From positions 5,378,035 to 5,442,034 of the forward strand of contig OW388298.1 in NCBI GenBank assembly GCA_936450465.1: DNA of 64,000 bases, in the 5' to 3' direction. The stretch comes from Gibbula magus. Lineage: Eukaryota; Mollusca; Gastropoda; Trochida; Trochidae. The position numbers and the translations under genes were made by a program. Shown here in pieces: positions 15,101 through 25,060 of the stretch. The notes beneath the pieces are model-generated. The model was not told the DNA's origin, did not search any database, and saw only the letters and a program-made list of their open reading frames with translations. Every line of letters begins with the position of its first letter. Positions within the stretch are counted from its first letter, which is position 1.

Positions 15101-18100
15101 TTACATTATAACTTTCATCCAACCTTACATTATACCTTTCATCCAACCTTACATTATACCTTTCATCAAACCTTACATTATACCTTTCATCCAACCTTAC
15201 ATTATACCTTTCATCCAACCTTACATTATACCTTTCATCCAACCTTACATTATATCTTTCATCCAACCTTACATTATACCTTTCATCCAACCTTACATTA
15301 TACCTTTCATCCAACCTTACATTATACCTTTCATCCAACCTTACATTATAACTTTCATCAAACCTTACATTATAACTTTCATCCAACCTTACATTATACC
15401 TTTCATCCAACCTTACATTATACCTTTCATCCAACCTTACATTATATCTTTCATCCAACCTTACATTATACCTTTCATCCAACCTTACATTATACCTTTC
15501 ATCCAACCTTACATTATACCTTTCATCCAACCTTACATTATAACTTTCATCAAACCTTACATTATAACTTTCATCCAACCTTACATTATATCTTTCATCC
15601 AACCTTACATTATATCTTTCATCCAACCTTACATTATATCTTTCATCCAACCTTACATTATACCTTTCATCCAACCTTACATTATACCTTTCATCCAACC
15701 TTACATTATATCTTTCATCCAACCTTACATTATACCTTTCATCCAACCTTACATTATACCTTTCATCCAACCTTACATTATAACTTTCATCAAACCTTAC
15801 ATTATAACTTTCATCCAACCTTACATTATACCTTTCATCCAACCTTACATTATACCTTTCATCCAACCTTACATTATACCTTTCATCAAACCTTACATTA
15901 TACCTTTCATCCAACCTTACATTATACCTTTCATCCAACCTTACATTATACCTTTCATCCAACCTTACATTATATCTTTCATCCAACCTTACATTATACC
16001 TTTCATCCAACCTTACATTATACCTTTCATCCAACCTTACATTATACCTTTCATCCAACCTTACATTATAACTTTCATCAAACCTTACATTATAACTTTC
16101 ATCCAACCTTACATTATACCTTTCATCCAACCTTACATTATATCTTTCATCCAACCTTACATTATACCTTTCATCCAACCTTACATTATACCTTTCATCC
16201 AACCTTACATTATACCTTTCATCCAACTTTACATTATACCTTTCATCCAACCTTACATTATACCTTTCATCCAACCTTACATTATACCTTTCATCCAACC
16301 TTACATTATACCTTTCATCCAACCTTACATTATACCTTTCATCCAACCTTACATTATATCTTTCATCCAACCTTACATTATATCTTTCATCCAACCTTAC
16401 ATTATACCTTTCATCCAACCTTACATTATATCTTTCATCCAACCTTACATTATATCTTTCATCCAACCTTACATTATATCTTTCATCCAACCTTACATTA
16501 TACCTTTCATCCAACCTTACATTATACCTTTCATCCAACCTTACATTATATCTTTCATCCAACCTTACATTATAACTTTCATCCAACCTTACATTATACC
16601 TTTCATCCAACCTTACATTATATCTTTCACCCAACCTTACATTATATCTTTCATCCAACCTTACATTATACCTTTCATCCAACCTTACATTATACCTTTC
16701 ATCCAACCTTACATTATATCTTTCATCCAACCTTACATTATAACTTTCATCCAACCTTACATTATACCTTTCATCCAACCTTACATTATATCTTTCACCC
16801 AACCTTACATTATATCTTTCATCCAACCTTACATTATACCTTTCATCCAACCTTACATTATATCTTTCATCCAACCTTACATTATACCTTTCATCCAACT
16901 TTACATTATACCTTTCATCCAACCTTACATTATACCTTTCATCCAACCTTACATTATACCTTTCATCCAACCTTACATTATACCTTTCATCCAACCTTAC
17001 ATTATACCTTTCATCCAACCTTACATTATACCTTTCATCCAACCTTACATTATACCTTTCATCCAACCTTACATTATACCTTTCATCCAACCTTACATTA
17101 TATCTTTCATCCAACCTTACATTATAACTTTCATCCAACCTTACATTATACCTTTCATCCAACCTTACATTATATCTTTCATCCAACCTTACATTATATC
17201 TTTCATCCAACCTTACATTATACCTTTCATCCAACCTTACATTATACCTTTCATCCAACCTTACATTATATCTTTCATCCAACCTTACATTATAACTTTC
17301 ATCCAACCTTACATTATATCTTTCATCCAACCTTACATTATATCTTTCATCCAACCTTAGCCGAAGCGGCGTTAAACAATAACTCACTCACTCACTCACT
17401 CACTCATCCAACCTTACATTATAACTTTCATCCAACCTTACATTATACCTTTCATCCAACCTTACATTATACCTTTCATCCAACCTTACATTATACCTTT
17501 CATCCAACCTTACATTATACCTTTCATCCAACCTTACATTATAACTTTCATCCAACCTTACATTATACCTTTCATCCCAACCTTACATTATACCTTTCAT
17601 CCAACCTTACATTATACCTTTCATCCAACCTTACATTATACCTTTCATCCAACCTTACATTATACCTTTCATCCAACCTTACATTATACCTTTCATCCAA
17701 CCTTACATTATATCTTTCATCCCAACCTTACATTATACCTTTCATCCAACCTTACATTATACCTTTCATCCAACCTTACATTATACCTTTCATCCAACCT
17801 TAGCCGAAGCGGCGTTAAACAATAACTCACTCACTCACTCACTCACTCATCCAACCTTACATTATACCTTTCATCCAACCTTAGCCGAAGCGGCGTTAAA
17901 CAATAACTCACTCACTCACTCACTCACTCATCCAACCTTACATTATAACTTTCATCCAACCTTACATTATACCTTTCATCCAACCTTACATTATACCTTT
18001 CATCCAACCTTACATTATACCTTTCATCCAACCTTACATTATACCTTTCATCCAACCTTACATTATAACTTTCATCCAACCTTACATTATACCTTTCATC

Positions 18101-21100
18101 CCAACCTTACATTATACCTTTCATCCAACCTTACATTATATCTTTCATCCAACCTTACATTATACCTTTCATCCAACTTTACATTATACCTTTCATCCAA
18201 CCTTACATTATACCTTTCATCCAACCTTACATTATACCTTTCATCCAACCTTACATTATACCTTTCATCCAACCTTACATTATACCTTTCATCCAACCTT
18301 ACATTATACCTTTCATCCAACCTTACATTATACCTTTCATCCAACCTTACATTATACCTTTCATCCAACCTTACATTATATCTTTCATCCAACCTTACAT
18401 TATAACTTTCATCCAACCTTACATTATACCTTTCATCCAACCTTACATTATATCTTTCATCCAACCTTACATTATATCTTTCATCCAACCTTACATTATA
18501 CCTTTCATCCAACCTTACATTATACCTTTCATCCAACCTTACATTATATCTTTCATCCAACCTTACATTATAACTTTCATCCAACCTTACATTATATCTT
18601 TCATCCAACCTTACATTATATCTTTCATCCAACCTTAGCCGAAGCGGCGTTAAACAATAACTCACTCACTCACTCACTCACTCATCCAACCTTACATTAT
18701 AACTTTCATCCAACCTTACATTATACCTTTCATCCAACCTTACATTATACCTTTCATCCAACCTTACATTATACCTTTCATCCAACCTTACATTATACCT
18801 TTCATCCAACCTTACATTATAACTTTCATCCAACCTTACATTATACCTTTCATCCCAACCTTACATTATACCTTTCATCCAACCTTACATTATACCTTTC
18901 ATCCAACCTTACATTATACCTTTCATCCAACCTTACATTATACCTTTCATCCAACCTTACATTATACCTTTCATCCAACCTTACATTATATCTTTCATCC
19001 CAACCTTACATTATACCTTTCATCCAACCTTACATTATACCTTTCATCCAACCTTACATTATACCTTTCATCCAACCTTAGCCGAAGCGGCGTTAAACAA
19101 TAACTCACTCACTCACTCACTCACTCATCCAACCTTACATTATACCTTTCATCCAACCTTAGCCGAAGCGGCGTTAAACAATAACTCACTCACTCACTCA
19201 CTCACTCATCCAACCTTACATTATAACTTTCATCCAACCTTACATTATACCTTTCATCCAACCTTACATTATACCTTTCATCCAACCTTACATTATACCT
19301 TTCATCCAACCTTACATTATACCTTTCATCCAACCTTACATTATAACTTTCATCCAACCTTACATTATACCTTTCATCCAACCTTACATTATACCTTTCA
19401 TCCAACCTTACATTATACCTTTCATCCAACCTTACATTATACCTTTCATCCAACCTTACATTATACCTTTCATCCAACCTTACATTATACCTTTCATCCA
19501 ACCTTACATTATACCTTTCATCCAACCTTACATTATATCTTTCATCCAACCTTACATTATATCTTTCATCCAACCTTACATTATACCTTTCATCCCAACC
19601 TTACATTATACCTTTCATCCAACCTTACATTATACCTTTCATCCCAACCTTACATTATACCTTTCATCCAACCTTACATTATACCTTTCATCCAACCTTA
19701 CATTATACCTTTCATCCAACCTTACATTATACCTTTCATCCAACCTTACATTATACCTTTCATCCAACCTTACATTATACCTTTCATCCAACCTTACATT
19801 ATACCTTTCATCCAACCTTACATTATACCTTTCATCCAACCTTACATTATAACTTTCATCCAACCTTACATTATATCTTTCATCCAACCTTACATTATAC
19901 CTTTCATCCAACCTTACATTATAACTTTCATCCAACCTTACATTATAACTTTCATCCAACCTTACATTATATCTTTCATCCAACCTTACATTATATCTTT
20001 CATCCAACCTTACATTATACCTTTCATCCAACCTTACATTATACCTTTCATCCAACCTTACATTATAACTTTCATCCAACCTTACATTATACCTTTCATC
20101 CCAACCTTACATTATACCTTTCATCCAACCTTACATTATAACTTTCATCCAACCTTACATTATATCTTTCATCCAACCTTACATTATATCTTTCATCCAA
20201 CCTTACATTATATCTTTCATCCAACCTTACATTATACCTTTCATCCAACCTTACATTATATCTTTCATCCAACCTTACATTATATCTTTCATCCAACCTT
20301 ACATTATACCTTTCATCCAACCTTACATTATATCTTTCATCCAACCTTACATTATATCTTTCATCCAACCTTAGCCGAAGCGGCGTTAAACAATAACTCA
20401 CTCACTCACTCACTCACTCACTCACTCACTCATCCAACCTTACATTATAACTTTCATCCAACCTTACATTATACCATTCATCCAACCTTACATTATACCT
20501 TTCATCCAACCTTACATTATACCTTTCATCCAACCTTACATTATATCTTTCATCCAACCTTACACTATACCTTTCATCCAACCTTACATTATACCTTTCA
20601 TCCAACCTTACATTATACCTTTAACCATTGATGTGACTTTTAAAAGATTCTTTGACCTTAGCAGGAAGCGGGACTATCGCTTCTTTACTCCACATGTGCT
20701 ATATCATTATCCATACTGCATGTTTAGCTGAAGTGGGGATATATAGTATTTGACCATTTGTATTTTTCCATACAAATTGGACCTAGATATTTTGTTGATT
20801 CTGTTCATATTTTGCATATAGGTTAACTTTTGAGTTGGATCTCTCACTGGATTCTCTCCAAGGGAAGATGCAGTGTTTAGGTGATTCATGTCCTCTTCAG
20901 GGCGAATTGACAAATTATTTTGACACACAAATATTTTAAGAATCTAAAGTATCTTCTTCATTTTCCCAGGCTCCACCGACTGGACGTGACGCGGACGGAT
21001 GTCTGTACGTAGGAATCGACTTCAGCAACCAGAAACCCCGCACGGTGATCATCGGGGAGGAGAAAAACAAGTACGTTCACATCGAGTTCGGGAAGGTCGG

Positions 21101-21164
21101 AGCTTCTCTCCCGCCGGATAATGATGATGAGGAGGAGAAGAAGAAGGACACAGCTTCTAAATAA
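4285..21164 (+). CDS. Nephrin-like FN3/transmembrane receptor, 3' portion (gene 1, nine exons)
   Basis: The spliced frame joins exons at 4285-4587, 8730-8837, 9726-9747, 12656-12687, 13725-13889, 14120-14149, 14602-14717 and 20970-21164, plus at least one exon upstream of the window. All listed junctions have AG acceptors and GT donors, and the phases match throughout. The product reads: one FN3 domain, a ~22-residue hydrophobic helix followed by YRRKK (stop-transfer), then a basic, Gly/Ala- and Glu/Lys-rich cytoplasmic tail ending in TASK. A single FN3 next to the membrane after Ig domains is the layout of nephrin-type adhesion receptors; the Ig domains are not in the window, so this is inference. 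The tail has tyrosines in YAVV, YAQV, YEIT, YANA, YVGI and YVHI contexts, which suggests SH2-dependent signalling. It could equally be one of the lineage-specific molluscan Ig receptors with a tyrosine tail. (The text counts nine exons including the unseen upstream one; eight are listed.). Confidence 0.85.
5238..5300 (+). repeat. tRNA-like / SINE-head sequence
   Basis: An A-box-like 'ttggtagcacggagg' is followed about 40 bases later by a B-box-like 'gagttcgattcccgcc'. The spacing suits an internal pol III promoter. I cannot fold a convincing cloverleaf, so a decayed tRNA-derived SINE is more likely than a tRNA gene. Confidence 0.35.
6000..6510 (+). repeat. Dispersed repeat with ~145-bp internal tandem units
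   Basis: The start 'ccaccggtatgtaataccg' with 'tccgtccgta' is followed by copies of a unit recognisable by 'gtgccttttgatattttcag' and 'gtttccatagaaac'. Clear copies occupy about 6085-6235 and 6245-6400, with a degraded third to about 6500. The layout (leader, tgtccgtccg, tandem core) matches the repeat class also seen at 10470 and 37329, but the core sequence differs. Confidence 0.6.
6840..7067 (+). pseudogene. LINE reverse-transcriptase C-terminal fragment, left part
   Basis: The + frame reads a stretch including LNHVNVATFRISLSQFRTSS and FGIPKSDFAHFVSD. This resembles the region just before the C-terminal zinc-knuckle of RTE/L1-like polymerases (the 'RLSLSQFRxSSH' pattern, from memory of the family). 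It stops abruptly at the TTAA of an inserted MITE and continues at 7608. No intact ORF remains. Confidence 0.55.
7068..7610 (+). mobile_element. MITE with TTAA target duplication
   Basis: The left end TTAA-ggatgtccgctcct and the right end aggagcgaacatcc-TTAA are inverted repeats of 14 bp with one mismatch. They are flanked on both sides by TTAA (7068-7071 and 7607-7610). The 535-bp interior has no ORF and carries short internal repeats such as 'aaagtttaatacta'. TTAA duplications are typical of piggyBac and Kolobok families; which one cannot be told without an autonomous relative. Confidence 0.82.
7608..7720 (+). pseudogene. LINE C-terminal fragment, right part (zinc-knuckle)
   Basis: Immediately after the MITE the frame reads ETGYHVCFECPFYVD, matching the 'EYHVLFxCPxY' Cys motif of the same polymerase tail. 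With the MITE removed the two LINE parts adjoin, which shows the order of insertion: LINE first, MITE second. Confidence 0.5.
8730..8837 (+). CDS. Gene 1 exon: transmembrane helix
   Basis: The acceptor is 'atgttccag' and the donor 'aaaaag|gtaaca'. The exon is 108 nt, phase 1 to 1. It encodes SPDNSGLVGG, a small-residue and Leu-rich hydrophobic helix (VVGGCAALLLLALVGGGIYM), then YRRKK. A single helix with basic residues on the C-terminal side fits a type I membrane protein with the FN3 domain outside the cell. Confidence 0.9.
8985..9200 (+). repeat. ~30-bp tandem repeat with two long poly-G tracts
   Basis: Units of 'actcattgaagaaaagggga' plus a G-run are repeated about six times in the intron after the TM exon. 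In two units the G-run has expanded to 24 (9071-9094) and 28 (9119-9146) consecutive G. Length is likely unstable, and the G-rich strand can form quadruplexes. Confidence 0.9.
9726..9747 (+). CDS. Gene 1 micro-exon (22 nt)
   Basis: A 22-nt exon lies between 'gttacttttag' and a perfect gtaagt donor. It enters in phase 1 and leaves in phase 2, encoding AKDQRN in the juxtamembrane tail. The phase match to the TM exon (G|GA) and to the next exon (GG|G) is the main support. It is too short for ORF-based methods. Confidence 0.72.
9790..9951. mobile_element. Foldback MITE (162 bp)
   Basis: The left arm from gataaatagttgcg and the right arm ending cgcaactatttatc are inverted repeats of about 65 bp (roughly 90% alike), leaving a small centre with 'aaacccgggttt'. 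No target duplication is obvious. It lies directly after the 22-nt exon. Confidence 0.7.
10131..10241 (+). mobile_element. Half copy of the 223-bp MITE
   Basis: This matches the right half of the MITE at 26312-26534, from 'catagtgggcc' through the shared 'aaatcagccagta' to the terminal ggaagttg at 10241. The left half is missing, so no target duplication can be scored. Confidence 0.8.
10470..11555 (+). mobile_element. Pearl-like repeat with tandem core, copy 1
   Basis: It starts aggcctgatgggcttatggc followed by 'ggcgtccgtctgtccg'. The core has about five degraded units (~135-145 bp) marked by 'catcttcttctccag' and 'gattctaaattgtagatttg', near 10638, 10772, 11227 and 11333. It ends near 'agagcctatgactct'. 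The same family occupies 37329-38725. Bivalve pearl elements have this plan of leader, ~160-bp core repeats and tetranucleotide microsatellite (from memory). Confidence 0.6.
11556..12207. other. Gene 1 intron, no recognised content
   Basis: AT-rich intronic sequence between the pearl-like repeat and the SINE. I see no exon, RNA gene or repeat structure in it. Confidence 0.5.
12208..12330 (-). mobile_element. tRNA-derived SINE, copy 1
   Basis: On the minus strand a B-box gggttcgaatcctg and an upstream A-box-like segment precede a body that includes the complement of 'ataacactaccttcaa'. The same body and head occur at 43290-43440 (acatttg-g-taa-actaccttcaa and gattcgaacccaca-ct-cagag). Two copies sharing both a tRNA-like head and a non-tRNA body define a SINE rather than a tRNA gene. 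Confidence 0.65.
12656..12687 (+). CDS. Gene 1 micro-exon (32 nt)
   Basis: The acceptor is 'ttcttttcaaag' and the donor is gtaagt. The exon is 32 nt, entering in phase 2 and leaving in phase 1. It encodes an Arg/Ser-rich TSRGRSRDDV. Together with the 22-nt exon it restores the phase-1 register used by the rest of the tail; omitting both exons would also keep phase 1, so the pair could be a cassette. Confidence 0.7.
12688..13724. other. Gene 1 intron, no recognised content
   Basis: A 1-kb intron between two tail exons. I see no repeats or additional exon with matching phase. Confidence 0.5.
13725..13889 (+). CDS. Gene 1 exon: tail with YAVV and YAQV motifs
   Basis: The acceptor is 'gtttctttcag' and the donor 'ccag|gtttgt'. 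The exon is 165 nt, phase 1 to 1. It encodes an acidic start (MEESSGEVD), a Gly/Ala/Thr linker (GGATGGATGGAS), then DVYAVV and ELYAQV about ten residues apart within a Lys/Pro-rich stretch. Yxx(V) pairs like this are typical SH2 docking sites. Neither has the hydrophobic or Ser residue at -2 required by the strict ITIM consensus. Confidence 0.85.
14120..14149 (+). CDS. Gene 1 micro-exon (30 nt), Lys-rich
   Basis: The acceptor is an eight-T tract plus cag, and the donor is gtaggt. The exon is 30 nt, phase 1 to 1, encoding DKKKDKENK. Its length is a multiple of three, so it could be skipped without a frame change. Confidence 0.75.
14218..14420 (+). repeat. Fragment of the pearl-like repeat leader
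   Basis: 'agagccaataggcttatgg' and 'tcgtccataaacttttcaca' match the left end of the repeat at 37329 ('gatgggcttatggcatgg', 'tccgtccataaacttttcgg'). Only the leader is present; the tandem core is absent. Confidence 0.5.
14602..14717 (+). CDS. Gene 1 exon: tail with YEIT and YANA motifs
   Basis: The acceptor is 'cttttccctgcag' and the donor 'acag|gtattg'. The exon is 116 nt, entering in phase 1 and leaving in phase 0. It contains DVYEI and NTYANAGF. The second fits the Y-x-N core recognised by Grb2-type SH2 domains (known motif); function here is inference. Confidence 0.85.
14838..20622 (+). repeat. 24-bp satellite array in the last intron of gene 1
   Basis: The unit is 'acattatacctttcatccaacctt' split here as acattatacctt + tcatccaacctt. 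There are about 230 copies over 5.8 kb, with single-base variants (acc/act/atc before TTTC, cca/caa before ACC). Because 24 is a multiple of three, the array is open for thousands of bases on both strands, giving apparent repeats HYTFHPTL and RLDERYNV; these are not genes. The array is punctuated seven times by a non-satellite segment (see separate entry). It sits between the exons ending at 14717 and beginning at 20970, so it would be transcribed in the pre-mRNA. Confidence 0.97.
17360..20432 (+). repeat. Higher-order satellite blocks punctuated by a TE-tail-like motif
   Basis: The motif gccgaagcggcgttaaac plus 'aataactcactcactc' (ACTC microsatellite) starts at 17360, 17803, 17884, 18638, 19081, 19162 and 20374. 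The spacings are 443, 81, 754, 443, 81 and 1212 bp, so the 443-81 pattern is repeated and a 1278-bp block has been duplicated. The motif with ACTC repeats resembles 3' ends of molluscan repeats as I remember them, which suggests the satellite grew out of a transposon end. Confidence 0.85.
20970..21164 (+). CDS. Gene 1 terminal coding exon
   Basis: The acceptor is 'cttcattttcccag'. The phase-0 entry matches the exon at 14602. It encodes 64 residues and the stop TAA at 21162-21164. Visible are CLYVGIDFSN, KYVHIEFGK and an acidic/basic end (DNDDEEEKKKDTASK). The LYxxIDF and YxxIEF pattern resembles the tyrosine motifs of other invertebrate Ig-family tails. GC content is much higher than in the flanking DNA, as expected for a real exon. 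Confidence 0.9.
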   Translation, partial: APPTGRDADGCLYVGIDFSNQKPRTVIIGEEKNKYVHIEFGKVGASLPPDNDDEEEKKKDTASK

Positions 21165-22365
21165 TAGATTGCTCCTCCCTCTATTAGAACTATGAGCACA
21201 TAGCGTGTCCATGTCCTTCCCAACAATGTAACAAGTGCACTGACAGCGACTTAAATCTTTCTATCGGCTACTTGTTAACCATCATAGTCACAATGATGCA
21301 GATACGTGCTCTATCAGCAAAGTTTAGCTTCACCGGAAGTGCCTTTCATGAATTATAGTGATACATACTGTGATAATGTTCTTCAACTCTTCCTGATGTT
21401 GACAGAAAGCATACAATTTACACTTACAATTATTTTTATACCATCGGCTTCTAAGTAGATTACTGAAAACACATAAAGTGCCGATGTCCTTCCCAACAAT
21501 GTAACAAGTGCACTGACAGCAATTTACCGTAAATCTTTATATTGGCTACTTGTTAAGATCACAGTCAAAATGATACAATTACACCCTTTGACAGATACAT
21601 ATGAATGGAAAACTAAACCTCCCACTGTTCAAAGTGATTATCCTATTGGCTTCACATGAAATGCCTTTCATGAATTATAGTCATAATAATGTGAATTTTT
21701 TCTACAATCTTCCTGATAAAGAAAAGAAAAACAATAAAATTAACATTGAAATTATTTTTATATCATTGTTGCTCATGAAGTCTTCCTGGAAATTGCCTTG
21801 TTATGGATGGTCTTTCCATTTTATTTTTATATATGTTAATTTTATACCAATGTTTACCGATTTTACATTCTTGTCATTAGTGAAGTCTATCTGCAATATT
21901 CAGGAGAAATAAAAAGCATGTATTATATTCGTACAAATCCTTTGGCTCTGACCATCTACCCCCAAGGACTTACTATTGAAGCATACATTTAACATGCTAT
22001 AAAGCACAATCATGTTTATCAGTTTATAAACTTGAACTGAACTTGTTAGATTGCTCATGATTGACCAAACCACTCACTGAAATAGTATTTTGCCATTAAT
22101 AAGTCCATAAGCCATGGCAGAAATCTGATTCTATAATTGAATTGTTATGGCAGTTATTACAGACATTTTAATATTTCCTAGAAATCAAATAGTTTCTTTT
22201 ACTCTGTTGTCATGTTTATAATAGTAATATTCTTGGGATTCAATGATTTTGTTTTTTATGTTGCTTTTATTAGTGCTTATGCTCATACATTTGTTATAAA
22301 TTCCCTGCTTTGCTTATGTAAGCATATTATATCAAGGAAAGAAGGAATGAAAATTCAAATTCAAA

Positions 22366-22461
22366 GTATACCCGGGTAGATTCTGGGAGCTCCCAGATTA
22401 TACCCCGAGGTAGATTCTGAGAGCTCCCAGATTATACCCCGGGGTAGATTCTGAGAGCTCC
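22366..22461 (+). repeat. 34-bp tandem repeat containing a palindrome
   Basis: There are three units of 'attataccccg-ggtagattct' followed by gagagctccc/gggagctccc. The GGGAGCTCCC core is a perfect 10-bp palindrome in the first unit. It lies in the presumed 3'UTR and could form hairpins. Confidence 0.85.
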
Positions 22462-22735
22462 ATTAATTACTGTAGATGACAACATTCAACTTTGGCTTGA
22501 AAATGAATTATTATCAACAAATCCAAAAATATGAATATGACATTATACATTTCTGTTATGAAGTATATATTCCAATGTAAGAATTACCGTATGCCTTATA
22601 TCTGTTCGGAACCGAAAGCAAACTACTGCTGTTCAAGATATGGGTGTGAACCAATGAGACCTGTCTCTCTGAAGAGTGATGATACTTACGTATGGAAGAT
22701 CTCTGTCCATATCAAAATGATAATGTATCATAACA

Positions 22736-22741
22736 AATAAA
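22736..22741 (+). terminator. Poly(A) signal candidate, proximal
   Basis: AATAAA is followed within 30 bases by a T/G-rich segment ('tgatgtcattgttctaatgttg'-type context). It would give a ~1.6-kb 3'UTR. Confidence 0.5.
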
Positions 22742-24234
22742 GTTTATTCTGTATTATTCATTGATGTCATTGTTCTAATGTTGCTAGACATTTATATCCA
22801 CGGGGTTTGTTTTTATTTATTGAAATGGAAATGCTTATTTGTTTTAACACTACTGTAGCAAAACAATCCATTCCAGTATTCAAGATGTGTCTTTTTTGTG
22901 AACTTTTGTTTTAATACAGCTTTCTTTTCCATTCCATTTGTGAGCTTTAAAAGTTATAGTTTGTTTTATAGAATCTACTTAATGTTTACCAATATTTAGA
23001 TATGTTGTTTCATAGAAGTAACAACTGTAATGTAACATGAAGTAATGACTCAATTAATTGATTGAAAAAGATTGATCATAGCCAGGATTCGCAGAATTCA
23101 ATTTAGTCATGGTGACATCCCCAAATTAAAATTGTTGATGATCTTGAAGTCATTTTTAAGAGATTTATTTTTTAAGAGATTTTGTATCATGGAAATCTCA
23201 ACTTCAAACTATACTAAGCCTGGTAAACTTCAGACCCCATAGCGCTATTTTTAAAAATCTTATAGACATATATTTTGATAGTTTTGTTACCTTAATTGTT
23301 ACATATGTTATAAACCATTTAATTGTTATATTTAACGTACAATTCCATTATAATTATAAATAATATACAATTGTAGCAAGTATTTGATGTGTATTGGAGC
23401 AGAATGTTTTGATTTAAAAGATATGGACCGATGTCAGTCTTTTGTTGACTTTTATATTGTTGGATTTTTCAGGTATCGTTAAAGGCACAATTGCACCTAT
23501 CATAACTAAAGCTAAAACTGTCATAAATTCATTTCTGAAATATATGTTATTGTTTCTATCATAGTGTAAATTAAAATCCAAACTTAGTCTCACAGTTAAC
23601 CTCCAACAGGACTTTGTCTGACAGTAGTCATTTAAAGATTTTATTTTATTTACAGATTTTTTACCATTAAGAAAATAAGGCATGTATTCCGAATTGAAAA
23701 AAAATAGAATTTTGGAAATTTTGTGGCCTGCAGCAGGGTAGGTTTTAAAGAATTTTAATATTCTTAAGATCTTGTTTCAGATATTTGTATTTGGGTACTT
23801 GATTTTTCTATCCTTTTCAGTCCTAAAAGTTAGTTAAGCATCGTTTGTCATTAAATTGTTGAAGCCAATTGTAAAATGCATAATTGCCTAATCTGTAATA
23901 TGTATGTGAAATGAGATTCTATTGCTATGATTCATATTATTTTTTAAGATTTCAGAAGAACTCTGTAGCACTCAAGAATGTGGAAATATGGTTGACAATT
24001 CAACTGTCACGATTAAAACATAGTTCATTTTAAACATTGTTTTTTTGTATGTACTATAATGACATAGATACAATACTTATTTTGAAGATCAGCAAAGATA
24101 ACTAACTTCAATCAATATAATTAGAATTAGAAATTGTATGTTCCTGATTGCATGATAGATGTTTCCATTTTTTTGGAAGCTTTATTTTTCTATTACATTT
24201 TGTTATCTTTTAATGATTTTGAAACTCATTTTGA

Positions 24235-24240
24235 AATAAA
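24235..24240 (+). terminator. Poly(A) signal candidate, distal
   Basis: AATAAA is followed by 'ctgtgtctttccttttt'-like T/G-rich sequence. It would give a ~3.1-kb 3'UTR. Which signal is used cannot be told from sequence. Confidence 0.4.
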
Positions 24241-24289
24241 GCTATTTTTCTACACCTCTGTGTCTTTCCTTTTTAGCTAAACAATTCAA

Positions 24290-25060
24290 GCTTACGGCAT
24301 ATGACCTCCACCATTCCTTTTTCACTTTTCCAGAATGTAGAATTTGGAAATCTTGTTCAGATACCATAGACAATGAGGATAGTAAATTGTAGATGTGGTG
24401 ACTGTGAGACCCTTGGTTGGGAGTGGGAACTTATTGTGAGAGTTCAAGACAAAACATTTTGGTGACCTTTAAATTATACTTGCTATATCTTACATAGAAT
24501 GCCAAGATCTGTAGTAGTTATAATACCCCTCCACAATGAAATTAGTCGGTGTATGGGCGTGACCTTTGTCCATCCGTCAATCATTCTTTCTGTCCAGGCT
24601 TTGATTTCCCGACAGATATAAAACAAACTGAGGTCTACATGTTGCTCAATGACTCATTTCGTACAGTCATCATATGTAGATGTACGTTTTTGAGTTTTCA
24701 ACTTCTTTGAAATTTAATTTTTGGCCGTTTCCATGGTAAAAAAAACTTCAATATATTTTAATATTTTTCCCAGTTGATGGGGGATATGAGCGGCTACATG
24801 CATGTTTGCATGTTGCATTTTGTGTTGTCCCTTTGTATTGTCCCCAGTGGGAATGTGGTGGTGCCAATACGTCATACATCCACCTATTGTTATTGCTTTA
24901 TATCATGATTCATACCACCCATTGTCCTCAAATTAGCAACAGCCTCTTTGGATTTGGGTGACTTTGATCCAAGGTCACCACAACACTTTGACCACTTTTC
25001 AGACTCTTGTTAACACGATATCTCCTATTGCTACCAATGTCTTCAAAATTTGATGATATC
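24290..25060. repeat. Degraded dispersed repeats
   Basis: 24330-24425 resembles one core unit of the pearl-like family ('gatagtaaattgtagatgtg', 'ggtgactgtgagaccc'). From about 24520 a second repeat begins with 'ataatacccctccacaatga' and contains 'tttgtccatccgtcaatc', similar in layout to 6000-6510. Ends are not clear. Confidence 0.4.

Larger units (their letters stand above)
21165..24240 (+). other. Probable 3'UTR of gene 1
   Basis: This follows the stop at 21164. A tandem duplication of about 290 bp is visible: 21153-21444 and 21445-21780 share 'gcttctaa-ta-gatt', 'ccaacaatgtaacaagtgca' and 'gcctttcatgaattatagt'. Small ORFs within it (21601, 22531, 23414) have no support as genes. The 3' extent is set by the poly(A) signals listed below. 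Confidence 0.55.

Noticed and set aside
14837..17803. Very long open frames on both strands (988 and 856 codons)
   Set aside because: They are frames through a 24-bp satellite whose unit length is a multiple of three; there is no non-repeat protein sequence and the array lies in an intron.
21601..22740. Small frames of 103 and 69 codons downstream of gene 1
   Set aside because: They lie in the presumed 3'UTR, partly in a tandem duplication, and have no family features.
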